Shown: piece after piece, positions 44,829-52,719 of the stretch
Position numbering within the stretch: the stretch's first letter is position 1
Layout: every line of letters starts with the position of its first letter
Assembly (NCBI GenBank): GCA_036557785.1
Contig: DATBGZ010000030.1
Location: forward strand, 56,777-120,776
Source: DATBGZ01 sp036557785
GTDB lineage: Bacteria > Actinomycetota > Actinomycetes > Mycobacteriales > Micromonosporaceae
Reading direction: 5' to 3'
DNA: 64,000 nucleotides
Notes under the pieces: generated by a model
Database searches by the model: none
The model's input: the letters and a program-made list of their open reading frames with translations, nothing else
Told to the model about the DNA's origin: nothing
Position numbers and translations under genes: made by a program

Positions 44829-46436
44829 TCAGTCGAGGGCGGGTGCGAGCGACGGGGGGCCGGTGCTCGGCGCCGGTCCGGTTGCCTCGATCACCTCGAC
44901 CGCTTCCGGAACCTCGTCCTCGTGCCCGCGCAGCTTGACCTCCTTGATGAAGAGGGCGAGCGCGAAGACGGCCGCCGTGAGCGGGATCGCCCACACGAAG
45001 ATCGAGCTGAGGCCGGTCGCGATGCCGTGGTAGATCGCGTCCTTGACGGGTGCCGGCAGGGTAGCGATCTTGTGCGGATCCATCTGGCCCGCCCCGCCGC
45101 TGACGATCGCCCGGGCGGCGTCCGGTCCCAGGCTCGAGGCGACGTCCCCCTCGAGCCGCCGCAGGAAGATCGTGCCAAAGAGCGCGACGCCGAACGATCC
45201 ACCGATGGACCGGAAGAATGTCGCCGCCGAGCTCGCCACGCCCATGTCCTTGCGGTCCACGCTGTTCTGCGCGATCAGCAGCGTGGTCTGCATGAGCCCA
45301 CCCATGCCGAGACCCAGCACCGCCATCATCAGGGCCAGTTGCGTCTTGGTCGTGTGGACGTCCACAAAGGACATCAGGATCATGGCGACTGTCATGCCGA
45401 CACCGCCCAGGATCGGGAAGATCCGGTAGCGCCCGCTCTTGGTGATCACCTGACCGACCACAATGGACACGATCATCATGGCCACCATGACCGGCAGCAG
45501 GAGCAGCCCGCTGTTGGTCGCCGAGGACCCCTGCACGGTCTGCTGGTAGGTCGGCAGGAAGTTGATCGAGCCCATCATGATGAAGCCCAGCAGGAAGCCG
45601 ACGCCCGAGATCAGCGCGAAGTTCCGGTTCCGGAACAGGGCCAGTGACAGCACCGGCTCGGCCGCACGGCGCTCGACGTACGCGAAGGCGAGCAGCGCCA
45701 CGACCGCCAGCATGCCGAGGCCGATGATCTGCCAGGAACCCCAGGGGTACGTGTGGCCACCCCAGGTGGTCAGCAGCACCAACCCGGTGATGCCGACGGA
45801 GAGCAGGCCGGCGCCGAGCCAGTCGATGCGCGCGGTTGACTGGCGCTTGGGCAGGTGCAGGCGCGTCACCAGCCAGAACAGCGCGATGCCACCGAGCGGA
45901 AGGTTCACGTAGAAGGCCCACCGCCAGCTGAGGTTGTCGGTGATGAGCCCGCCGAGCAGCGGGCCGGCGACCATGCCGATCGCCATCACACCGGCCATCA
46001 GACCCTGGTAACGACCCCGCTCCCGCGGCGGCACCAGGTCGCCGATGATCGCCATCACGCCCACGATCAGGCCACCAGCGCCCAGGCCCTGCAGGGCTCG
46101 GAAGCCGATGAGCTCCATCATGGTCTGGGACATGCCGGACAGGGCTGAGCCAACGAGGAAGATGACGATTGACGTCATGAATATGTTCTTGCGGCCGTAG
46201 AGATCGCCGATCTTGCCCCACAGCGGTGTGGAGACGGTCGTTGCCAGGATGTACGCGGTGACGACCCACGAGAAGTGGTCCAGGCCGCCGAGGTCGCCCA
46301 CGATGCGGGGCAACGCGGTCCCGACGATCATGTTGTCGAGCATCGCGAGCAGCATCGTGAGGAGCAGACCGGGCAGGACGGCCATCACCTCCGGCCTCCG
46401 GCCGCTCGACGGGACAGCTGTGACCGTGTCAACCAT
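44829..46436 (-). CDS. MFS multidrug efflux transporter, DHA2 (EmrB/QacA) family
   Basis: A 535-residue, 14-helix proton-coupled drug exporter. Motif A-like sequence GKIGDLYGRKNIF follows helix 2, the early LDNMIVGTALPRIVGDLGG block is the family's motif D1, and GPLLGGLITDNLSWRWAFYVNLPLG is motif C/D. The N-terminal TMLLAMLDNMIVG segment is typical. It is divergent from a TetR gene with palindromic operator-like sequences between them, the usual arrangement for a self-regulated efflux system. Substrates unknown. Confidence 0.93.
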   Translation of the reverse strand: MVDTVTAVPSSGRRPEVMAVLPGLLLTMLLAMLDNMIVGTALPRIVGDLGGLDHFSWVVTAYILATTVSTPLWGKIGDLYGRKNIFMTSIVIFLVGSALSGMSQTMMELIGFRALQGLGAGGLIVGVMAIIGDLVPPRERGRYQGLMAGVMAIGMVAGPLLGGLITDNLSWRWAFYVNLPLGGIALFWLVTRLHLPKRQSTARIDWLGAGLLSVGITGLVLLTTWGGHTYPWGSWQIIGLGMLAVVALLAFAYVERRAAEPVLSLALFRNRNFALISGVGFLLGFIMMGSINFLPTYQQTVQGSSATNSGLLLLPVMVAMMIVSIVVGQVITKSGRYRIFPILGGVGMTVAMILMSFVDVHTTKTQLALMMAVLGLGMGGLMQTTLLIAQNSVDRKDMGVASSAATFFRSIGGSFGVALFGTIFLRRLEGDVASSLGPDAARAIVSGGAGQMDPHKIATLPAPVKDAIYHGIATGLSSIFVWAIPLTAAVFALALFIKEVKLRGHEDEVPEAVEVIEATGPAPSTGPPSLAPALD

Positions 46437-46448
46437 GTGAAGCTCCTT

Positions 46449-46572
46449 GAACTGCGTACGACGGGAACTGCGTACGACTCGCCGTTGGCCTTGTCCAGCT
46501 TACTAGCCGGCCGGTTAGCTACTATTGCGATTGGCCACGGTACGTCCCCCACTTACCGGCCGTCAAGTAAGT
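46449..46572. promoter_or_regulatory. Divergent control region of the MFS/TetR pair with candidate operators
   Basis: Three elements stand out: a direct repeat GAACTGCGTACGAC at 46449-46462 and 46465-46478; a near-palindrome TAGCCGGCCGGTTA at 46504-46517; and ACTTACCGGCCGTCAAGTAAGT at 46551-46572, with ACTTAC/GTAAGT arms. The last two share a TTA(C)-CCGGCC core and are plausible TetR operators. Confidence 0.5.
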
Positions 46573-46592
46573 TTACCAAGGAGCGCCCACCG

Positions 46593-47168
46593 ATGCCTCG
46601 CCCCCCGCAGAACGCCGAGTCTGCCGGCGCATCGAGCACACGGACCCGGATCCAGCAGGTCGCCGTCGAGCTCTTCGCCGAGCGCGGGTACGACGCGACC
46701 TCCCTGCGCGAGATCGCCGAGCGCCTGGGAGTGACCAAGGCCGCGCTGTACTACCACTTCAAGAGCAAGGACGAGATCATCCAGAGCCTGGTAGAGGACC
46801 AGACCCGGGCCGTCGACGAGATTCTCGCCTGGGCCCGCGCGCAACCGCGAACCGCACAGACCCGGCAGGAGACGATCCGGCGATACGCGACCAGCCTCGC
46901 CGGCCGCAACCATCTCAAGCTGGTCCGCTTCTTCGAGCGCAACCAGCCGTCTCTGCAGAAGAACGAGACGGCCATGCAGATGCGTCAACGGATGGTCGAG
47001 CTGGTCGACCTCTTCACCGATCCGGACGCCCCGCTGACGCAGCGGATCCGCCGGTCTCTGGCGATCTTCGCGCTGCACTCGTCGTGGTTCACCTTGCGCG
47101 ACCCGGAGATCACCGACGAGCAGCGCCAAGCCGCCGCCCTGGAGGTCGCGCTCGATCTTGTCTCCTGA
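46593..47168 (+). CDS. TetR family transcriptional regulator
   Basis: A 191-residue regulator with the TetR helix-turn-helix at residues 18-65 (RIQQVAVELFAERGYDATSLREIAERLGVTKAALYYHFKSKDE, read as overlapping blocks). A C-terminal ligand-binding domain follows. ATG 46593 has AAGGAGCG upstream. It is divergent from the MFS efflux gene and probably represses it. Confidence 0.92.
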   Translation: MPRPPQNAESAGASSTRTRIQQVAVELFAERGYDATSLREIAERLGVTKAALYYHFKSKDEIIQSLVEDQTRAVDEILAWARAQPRTAQTRQETIRRYATSLAGRNHLKLVRFFERNQPSLQKNETAMQMRQRMVELVDLFTDPDAPLTQRIRRSLAIFALHSSWFTLRDPEITDEQRQAAALEVALDLVS

Positions 47169-47215
47169 GCGGCCGAGTCCCGTGATCGGCCGAGCTGGGC
47201 GACGGTCCGCGCCGC

Positions 47216-47431
47216 CTACTCGATCACGGCGATGAGGTCGCCCTCTTGCACGACGTCGCCCTCGCTCACCGCGATCTGGGCGACGACACCATCCGACTCG
47301 GCGATGACCGGAATCTCCATCTTCATCGACTCGAGGATTACCAGCGTGTCCCCCTCGGCGACCTCGTCCCCGGCCGACTTGACGACCTTCCACACGTTCG
47401 CCACCATCTCGGCCCGGATCTCGTCGGCCAT
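47216..47431 (-). CDS. Biotin/lipoyl attachment domain protein (TB7.3-like)
   Basis: A 71-residue single biotinyl/lipoyl domain. The acceptor Lys is K37 in ESMKMEIP. Length and sequence match the small biotin-binding protein encoded beside rshA/sigH in mycobacteria (Rv3221c). ATG 47431 has GGAGAGGGG upstream. The frame stays open further upstream to ATG 47533 and would add 34 residues with a CxxC...CxxC pair (see findings). It may be a free biotin carrier; the partner enzyme is unknown. Confidence 0.9.
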   Translation of the reverse strand: MADEIRAEMVANVWKVVKSAGDEVAEGDTLVILESMKMEIPVIAESDGVVAQIAVSEGDVVQEGDLIAVIE

Positions 47432-47547
47432 TCGGGACCCCTCTCCCACGCACTGCGCGCAGACATGTGCCACCGCGGTCGGGTTGCGACCGCACACCTG
47501 GCAGGTCAGCGTATCCAACCACACGCCGGCCATTAGGCTTGGCGACC

Positions 47548-47622
47548 ATGGCGAAGAAGTCCCGCAAGAAGAAGGCCCGCAAGAAGAGCGCCGCCAACCA
47601 TGGCAAGCGCCCCAACTCCTGA
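47548..47622 (+). CDS. 50S ribosomal protein bL37
   Basis: A 24-residue, extremely basic peptide, MAKKSRKKKARKKSAANHGK followed by RPNS. It matches the actinobacterial bL37 found in mycobacterial ribosome structures, including the ANHGKRPN tail. TAGGCT (47534-47539) lies eight bases before the ATG, suggesting a leaderless or near-leaderless transcript. It ends five bases from the stop of the convergent rsrA gene. Confidence 0.9.
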   Translation: MAKKSRKKKARKKSAANHGKRPNS

Positions 47623-47627
47623 GTAGG

Positions 47628-47900
47628 TCAGCCCGCCTCGGTGACGTTGACCCGGAGCGCGGCAATCTTGGTCCGCAACCGGTCGCGCAGCGCCTCGGGT
47701 GCGCGGTCACCGCCACAGCACCGCTGGACGATTGCCCGCACCTCCTGCTCGATCCCGTACTCGCGCAGGCAGAACGAGCACTCGTCCAGGTGATGCTGGA
47801 TCGCTGCCCGCCGCGCGTCAGAGCACTCCAGGTCGAGAAAGAGGTAGACCTCGTTGAGGATCTGACTGCAGTCGATCTCATGGGGCTTGCCGCAGCTCAC
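47628..47900 (-). CDS. rsrA: Zinc-binding anti-sigma factor RsrA/RshA
   Basis: A 90-residue ZAS-family, thiol-responsive anti-sigma factor. Its cysteines are C3, C11, C41, C44, C61 and C62, with H37, exactly the positions described for Streptomyces RsrA. The H-x3-C-x2-C motif reads HHLDECSFC. Oxidation forms a disulfide, releases zinc and frees SigR. GTG 47900 is two bases after the sigR stop, so the two are coupled. Confidence 0.95.
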   Translation of the reverse strand: MSCGKPHEIDCSQILNEVYLFLDLECSDARRAAIQHHLDECSFCLREYGIEQEVRAIVQRCCGGDRAPEALRDRLRTKIAALRVNVTEAG

Positions 47901-47902
47901 CG

Positions 47903-48655
47903 TTACACCTCCTGGCCAGCTGGGGCGGCCATGTCGTCGTCCTTGGTCTCGTCATCGCTCGTGCGCACGGCACCGGAACCATCCTGCCCCTGCACAGCCG
48001 ACGGGGCCAGACCCCGCTGTACGGCATAGCCCTCCAACATCTTGCGCAGCGTGCGCCGGCCACGATGCAGCCGCGACATCACGGTACCGATGGGTGTGGC
48101 CATGATGTCGGCGATCTCCTTGTACGAGAAGCCCTCGACATCGGCGAGGTAGACGGCAAGCCGGAACTCCTCGGGCAGGCGCTGCAACGCGTCCTTGACG
48201 TCGCTGTCCGGGAGCCGGTCCAGCGCCTCGGTCTCCGCCGAGCGCAGGCCGCTGGACGTGTGGGACTCCGCCTCGGCGAGCTGCCAGTCCGTGATCTCGT
48301 CCGTGGGCGCCTGGATGGGCTGGCGCTGGCGCCGGCGGTACGAGTTGATGTAGGTGTTCGTCAGGATCCGGTAGAGCCAGGCCTTGAGGTTCGTGCCCTG
48401 CTCGAACTGGTGGAACGCGGCGTACGCCTTGAGGAACGTCTCCTGGAGCAGATCCTCCGCATCGGACGGGTTGCGCGTCATCCGCATCGCCGCGGCGTAC
48501 AACTGGTCGAGGAACGGCAGCGCATCACGCTCGAACCGCGCCTGCCGCTGCGCCTCAGTCTCGTTCGTGTTGGCGCGGACGACTCGGTCGCCGTCGCGCG
48601 TGGCGACGTCCTCCGCCGCACGGGCTTCGGTCGCGCCCCCCCGGTCTGTGTCCAC
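47903..48655 (-). CDS. sigR: ECF sigma factor SigR/SigH (thiol-oxidative stress), with possible longer SigR' isoform
   Basis: A 250-residue ECF sigma factor. Region 2 is FLDQLYAAAMRMTRNPSDAEDLLQETFLKAY (read as blocks) and region 4 is FRLAVYLADVEGFSYKEIAD with GTVMSRLHRGRRTLR. It is held inactive by RsrA and activates thioredoxin, mycothiol and proteostasis genes. GTG 48655 has GGAGGAGGG eight bases upstream. The frame is open upstream to ATG 48880, adding 75 residues, and a GGAAT-N18-GTT promoter ends just before that ATG, so stress transcripts could make an extended isoform as known in Streptomyces. Confidence 0.95.
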   Translation of the reverse strand: MDTDRGGATEARAAEDVATRDGDRVVRANTNETEAQRQARFERDALPFLDQLYAAAMRMTRNPSDAEDLLQETFLKAYAAFHQFEQGTNLKAWLYRILTNTYINSYRRRQRQPIQAPTDEITDWQLAEAESHTSSGLRSAETEALDRLPDSDVKDALQRLPEEFRLAVYLADVEGFSYKEIADIMATPIGTVMSRLHRGRRTLRKMLEGYAVQRGLAPSAVQGQDGSGAVRTSDDETKDDDMAAPAGQEV

Positions 48656-48899
48656 GTGCGAGACCCTCCTCCGTCTGGCAGAGGATACGCCGTCCGCGAT
48701 CACCACTACCCCGCCGATCACGCGGTTACCACCCGTACGGCCGCCGGCTGGCACCGACGGGACGGGTCCCGACGTTCGTGGGCGGGCCTGACCGTTCTGG
48801 GCACGCGGTGGCGCCTGCCGCACGGTGACGTGCCCGACCGGCATGGCTGCGCCCCCCTGCCCTGGCTGGAGTGTTGTCATACGCCCTACGGTCGCGAAC

Positions 48900-48925
48900 A
48901 ACACGCCGTGGCAGGCAGGGATTCC
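48900..48925 (-). promoter_or_regulatory. SigR-dependent promoter of sigR-rsrA (GGAAT-N18-GTT)
   Basis: On the minus strand GGAAT (48925-48921) is followed after exactly 18 bases by GTT (48902-48900). The transcript would begin near 48892, about 12 bases before the in-frame ATG 48880 and about 237 bases before GTG 48655. This is the classic autoregulatory sigR p2 arrangement. Confidence 0.75.
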
Positions 48926-49170
48926 GTATCGGGGGCGCATCACACGCCCCGCCCCCGTCCGGGCCCCGGCGCCTCGACGCTGGTAGCGCCGCAGCGGTGC
49001 CGGGACCAGGAGGGGCCTGGGGGCTGCCGTGCCACCTGCACGGACACTCATGCATGCCGGGTTCGTCCTGTTCAACCGGCGCGTCGCAGGCCCGGTGACC
49101 GCCGCGGGCAACGGTGTCGCATACCGGACTGTCCCGGCGAACCGTTCGCGACCGCGCAGGTGTGCCGGGC
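48926..49170. other. Intergenic region upstream of the sigR control region
   Basis: About 245 bases between the SigR-type promoter and the end of the hydrolase gene. No gene or clear terminator was recognised. A constitutive sigR promoter (p1-like) could lie here, but I cannot point to one. Confidence 0.4.
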
Positions 49171-49773
49171 TCAACTGCCGAGCAGGGCAACCAACCACGC
49201 GACCGCGATCTCAGCGACGCCAGCGGGGTCGCGCCGCAGGTCGTGGCGCTCTCCGGGTCGGACCACGACCCTCACCTCGCCTGCTGGCTCGGGTACGCCG
49301 AAGGGATCCGCATCGCCGTTGATCACCAGCGTGGGCATGGCCGGGTCGAGCTCATCGGCCCTGCTCCGATCGGGCCGGCCCGGCGGGTGCAGGGGGAAGG
49401 CCAACGCGAGCACGCCGACCGCACCGACCCCGGCAGCCGTCCGCGCCGCGACGCGGGCGCCCGCGGACCGGCCGCCGACCACAACGGATCGGCCCTGACC
49501 GATACGGTTCCGAACCTCTGTCACGCACGCGCGGAAGGCAGCGTCGAGCTGGGTTGCGGGGGCCGGGGCACGCCGGCCCAGAACCCGGTACGGCTGGGTC
49601 ACCCGGGCCACGGCCAGACCCGCGGCCACCGCGGCGTCGCGTACGGCCACCAGGTCGGGCGCGTCCACGCCGCCGGAGGCCCCGTGCCCCAGCGCCAGGA
49701 GTCCGACCACCCGGGGCGGCGAGTCGAGCACCACCTCCGCATCGCCGGACGGCGTCGGCACGCGGAACCTCAT
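49171..49773 (-). CDS. Alpha/beta hydrolase family protein (TEX30/KANL3-like)
   Basis: A 200-residue small alpha/beta hydrolase. LLALGHGASGG is the oxyanion-hole block, VVVGGRSAGARVA the nucleophile elbow (G-R-S-A-G), NGDADPFG carries the acid and GERHDLR the His. The size and the GHGAGG plus GGRSMGGR-like pattern match the KANL3/TEX30-type subfamily. No signal peptide. Substrate unknown. Start ATG 49773. Confidence 0.83.
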   Translation of the reverse strand: MRFRVPTPSGDAEVVLDSPPRVVGLLALGHGASGGVDAPDLVAVRDAAVAAGLAVARVTQPYRVLGRRAPAPATQLDAAFRACVTEVRNRIGQGRSVVVGGRSAGARVAARTAAGVGAVGVLALAFPLHPPGRPDRSRADELDPAMPTLVINGDADPFGVPEPAGEVRVVVRPGERHDLRRDPAGVAEIAVAWLVALLGS

Positions 49774-49838
49774 CGACCGTGCGCGAGCATCAGCGGCGGC
49801 GGATCTGCTGGCCCCGGTCGCCGACGGCGAGCCAGCCG

Positions 49839-50231
49839 TCAGGCGGTCGTCGCGAACTCGCGGACCGGGATCCGGGGCATCGGCAGCATCACGGTTGTCC
49901 GCGCCGGCGTGCCGGCGAGCTGGTCCTGCACCTCGTCGCTGTGCCATGCCACCAGCATGGCCCGCCGTTCGCGTGGGGTGGTGGCTCCCCACACCCCGTG
50001 ACAGTCACCGACCTGCAGCGCCCAGGCCAGACACGCACCCTGCACGTCGCAGGTGCGGCACAGCGCGATCGCGGCATCGGCCGGTTCGCTGGGCGCCGGA
50101 AAGAACACCTCGGGATCGACGGCCTGGCAGACCCCCCGCACGCGCCAGGTCATGTCCTCGTCCCGTTCGCGCATGGCCCGCAGCAGTCGCGGGTCCCGAC
50201 GAGCGGCTGCCACTTCGTGTGGACGCGGCAT
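49839..50231 (-). CDS. WhiB family transcriptional regulator (second Wbl)
   Basis: About 130 residues from ATG 50231. The iron-sulfur cysteines are C35, C58, C61 and C67, and GVWG follows at 79-82. The C-terminal tail is not as basic as in WhiB1 and carries Pro/Met-rich sequence (TTVMLPMPRIPVREF). The alternative start ATG 50153 would leave a short protein beginning just before the first Cys. It is distinct from WhiB1 and resembles the Wbl proteins with an N-terminal helix. The role is unknown. Confidence 0.85.
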   Translation of the reverse strand: MPRPHEVAAARRDPRLLRAMRERDEDMTWRVRGVCQAVDPEVFFPAPSEPADAAIALCRTCDVQGACLAWALQVGDCHGVWGATTPRERRAMLVAWHSDEVQDQLAGTPARTTVMLPMPRIPVREFATTA

Positions 50232-50463
50232 CCTCGCCCTGGTCAAGCACCCCACCTCCCCCGTGGGTTGCTCCCTGGAGTCGGTCCAGGAAGGAAACAA
50301 CAAGCACCGGCAATGGCAGTCGCCCGCCACGATGCCGGCGTTGTGTTGTACCGCACTCGGGCTGCGCGAGACAAGAGTTTCGTGGACATGGTGCCAAAAA
50401 CTGAGGTAGGAATCGGACGCAACCGGCCCAAATCAGGATTTCGCTTGCGCGAACCTGGACTCG

Positions 50464-51255
50464 TCAGAACAGGGTCGGTGATTGATCCACAGTGGACGGA
50501 TCATCCTCGACGATCACAACACGTTGCAGCAATTCTGGTCCATCTTTGCGTACGTCGCCCACGGCGGAGGAAACCGGACGTAACTCAAATCCTGCGCAGT
50601 ACTCAGATGACGGTGGTGTTAACAACGTCGCCACATGGGAACAAGTCAACCATTGCGACCACCGCGACTCATCGATGACCATCGGCATGCGCTCATGTAT
50701 GGTCGCGAGTGGCCCGATTGCCGGAACCGTGACAATGCTGAATGTGATTCGCATCTGTGCGTCGGCACGCGAGGCCGTCCAGACACCACCGAAGGCGAGC
50801 GGGCCGGTCCGGGTCAGGAAGTACGCCTGCCGGCCTGCCCCACCCACGCTTCGCCCGCCCATGCCTCCTGCCCCACCCACGCTTCGCCCGCCCGGAAGCC
50901 ATTCGAACCAGCCGTCGGCCGGGACCAGGCAGCGCCGGTGGGCGAACGCCTCGCCGTAGGCGCGCGAGGAGGCGACGGTCTCGGCCCGGGCGTTGATCAT
51001 CTGCCCGGCGCTCAGACCTCGCTTCGGCCTACCCTCGCCCGGTCCGGAGCCGGCCGGATCTCGGGCCCACGGCGGCAGGAATCCCCACCGGGCTGCGCAG
51101 AGCACGGGCCCACCGGGCGTGAGCCGAACGATCGGAGCCGGGTCGGTCGGCGCGATGTTGTACGCGGGAACAAGGTCACCGTCGGTGAGGTCCTCCGCCT
51201 CGAAGAGCGCGGCAAGATCCGCGGCACTACGTGTCGACGCGTATCGGCCGCACAT
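50464..51255 (-). CDS. SOS-response-associated peptidase family protein (SRAP/YedK/HMCES)
   Basis: A 263-residue SRAP domain protein. The catalytic Cys2 (MCGRYA) is exposed after Met removal and forms a covalent bond to abasic sites in single-stranded DNA. Other active-site blocks are YNIAPTDPAPIV, INARAETV, RRCLVPADGWFEW and, near the end, TIHERMPMVI with the conserved His-Glu region. An insertion GGRSVGGAG repeated twice (about residues 121-141) interrupts the fold at a loop after WFEWLPG. It is encoded by two copies of the dispersed GGGCGAAGCGTGGG repeat. The position next to aroA is conserved in mycobacteria. Confidence 0.92.
   Translation of the reverse strand: MCGRYASTRSAADLAALFEAEDLTDGDLVPAYNIAPTDPAPIVRLTPGGPVLCAARWGFLPPWARDPAGSGPGEGRPKRGLSAGQMINARAETVASSRAYGEAFAHRRCLVPADGWFEWLPGGRSVGGAGGMGGRSVGGAGRQAYFLTRTGPLAFGGVWTASRADAQMRITFSIVTVPAIGPLATIHERMPMVIDESRWSQWLTCSHVATLLTPPSSEYCAGFELRPVSSAVGDVRKDGPELLQRVVIVEDDPSTVDQSPTLF
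50837..50895. repeat. Two in-frame copies of the dispersed CCCACCCACGCTTCGCCCG repeat inside the SRAP gene
   Basis: Copies near 50840-50860 and 50873-50893 are separated by a CATGCCTCCTGCC spacer; they encode GGRSVGGAG on the minus strand. Related copies are at 41731-41760 and 52661-52692. Confidence 0.75.
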
Positions 51256-51363
51256 GCAGCGACCGTACCCGGGCCTGCGTCGGCAGCGGCACAAGCGCGG
51301 CGGTCCGGCATGTGGAACCGAACGGTCCGTGAGAAACAGGTGCTGAACCGGCAGAATGGTCAC

Positions 51364-52719
51364 GTGACGGGACCACGAAGCGAGGATCTGGATCGCGCGG
51401 GGTGGCCTGCCCCGAGCGCGGCCGGTCCGGTGCGGGGCAGTGTCGCGTTGCCGGGATCGAAGTCGATGACGGCACGGGCGCTCGTGCTCTCGGCGCTCGC
51501 CGATGCTCCGAGTGAGCTGCTCGCGCCGCTGCGTGCCCGCGACACCACGCTCATGGCGGCGGGGCTGCGGGCGCTCGGCACCCGGGTCGCTGACCAGGAT
51601 GCCGGGCGCTGGACGGTGGAGCCTGCCCCGTTGCACGGACCTGCGTCGATCGACGTGGGGCTCGCCGGCACCGTGATGCGCTTCCTTCCCCCGGTCGCGG
51701 CGCTCGCCGACGGCCGCGTGACCTTCGACGGCGACCCGCAGGCACACCACCGACCGCTCGCGCCGCTGGTGCGAGCGCTGGCCGACCTCTCCGTGCACCT
51801 CGAGCCCGGGCCGGAGGGCGGGTTGCCGCTGATCGTGTACGGCGGCGGGGAGGTTGCGGGCGGCACTGTACGCATTGACGCATCCGCCTCGAGCCAATTC
51901 GTCTCGGCGCTGCTGCTGGCGGCCCCGGCCTACCGCCTCGGTCTGCGGGTGCACCACGAGGGGCCGCCCGTGCCGAGCGCGCCGCACCTGCGGATGACCG
52001 TGGCGATGCTGCGCCAGGCGGGCGCCGATGTCGACGACTCCGTGCCCGACACCTGGTCGGTGAGCCCGGGCAAGGTCACCGGACGCGCCTGGCACATCGA
52101 ACCGGATCTCTCTGGAGCCGCGCCCTTCCTCGCCGCGGCGCTGGTCACCGGGGGTGAGGTCGCCGTGCCCGGCTGGCCGCGCGAGACGACCCAGCCGGGC
52201 GACCGGCTGCGCGAGCTGCTCACCGCGATGGGCGCCACCGTCACGGTCACGGATGACGGCCTGACCATCCACGGCACGGGCACGGTCCGGGGCATCGATG
52301 CGGACCTCAGCGAAGTGAGCGAGCTCACGCCCGTCCTGGCCGGGCTCGCGGCACTGGGCGACGCACCCTCTCGCCTGCGCGGCATCGGCCACATCCGCGG
52401 ACACGAGACCGACCGCATCGCGGCACTCGCCACCGAGCTCGGCCGGCTCGGGGCCGAGGTGGCCGAACTCGACGACGGGTTGGAGATCCGGCCACGTCCC
52501 ATGCACGGCGGGCACGTGCGTACGTACGCGGACCACCGTCTCGCGCACGCGGCCGCCCTGATCGGTCTCGTCGTGCCCGGGGTGGTCCTCGACGACGTGG
52601 CCTGCACGGCGAAGACGATGCCGGAGTTCCCGCAACTCTGGTCCCGACTCGCCACGGGTGGGCGAGACCTGGGCGCGCGAAGCGTGGGTGGACCGAGCGA
52701 AACAGGGGCCGCCAACTGA
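51364..52719 (+). CDS. aroA: 3-phosphoshikimate 1-carboxyvinyltransferase (EPSP synthase)
   Basis: A 451-residue enzyme of the shikimate pathway joining shikimate 3-phosphate and phosphoenolpyruvate. Substrate blocks are LPGSKSMTARALVL, VGLAGTVMRFLPPVA, ASSQFVSALLLAAP, ELTPVLAGLAAL and RTYADHRLAHAAALIGL. The usual GSKSxTNR reads GSKSMTAR. The C-terminus ends in a GARSVGGPSETG tail generated by the dispersed repeat. GTG 51364 has a weak ribosome-binding site. It is divergent from the SRAP gene and coupled to rsgA. Confidence 0.95.
   Translation: MTGPRSEDLDRAGWPAPSAAGPVRGSVALPGSKSMTARALVLSALADAPSELLAPLRARDTTLMAAGLRALGTRVADQDAGRWTVEPAPLHGPASIDVGLAGTVMRFLPPVAALADGRVTFDGDPQAHHRPLAPLVRALADLSVHLEPGPEGGLPLIVYGGGEVAGGTVRIDASASSQFVSALLLAAPAYRLGLRVHHEGPPVPSAPHLRMTVAMLRQAGADVDDSVPDTWSVSPGKVTGRAWHIEPDLSGAAPFLAAALVTGGEVAVPGWPRETTQPGDRLRELLTAMGATVTVTDDGLTIHGTGTVRGIDADLSEVSELTPVLAGLAALGDAPSRLRGIGHIRGHETDRIAALATELGRLGAEVAELDDGLEIRPRPMHGGHVRTYADHRLAHAAALIGLVVPGVVLDDVACTAKTMPEFPQLWSRLATGGRDLGARSVGGPSETGAAN
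52661..52692. repeat. Copy of the dispersed GGGCGAAGCGTGGG repeat at the 3' end of aroA
   Basis: GGGTGGGCGAGACC and GGCGCGCGAAGCGTGGGTGG lie in the last codons of aroA and encode GGRDLGARSVGG. Confidence 0.6.

Noticed and set aside
47903..49198. sigR starting at 49198 with 181 extra residues
   Set aside because: The start lies upstream of the identified promoter; the strong ribosome-binding site is at GTG 48655, and only ATG 48880 is a credible longer start.
50464..52635. 723-codon frame joining the SRAP protein to sequence antisense to aroA
   Set aside because: The SRAP fold must begin with Met-Cys at 51255 because Cys2 is catalytic.
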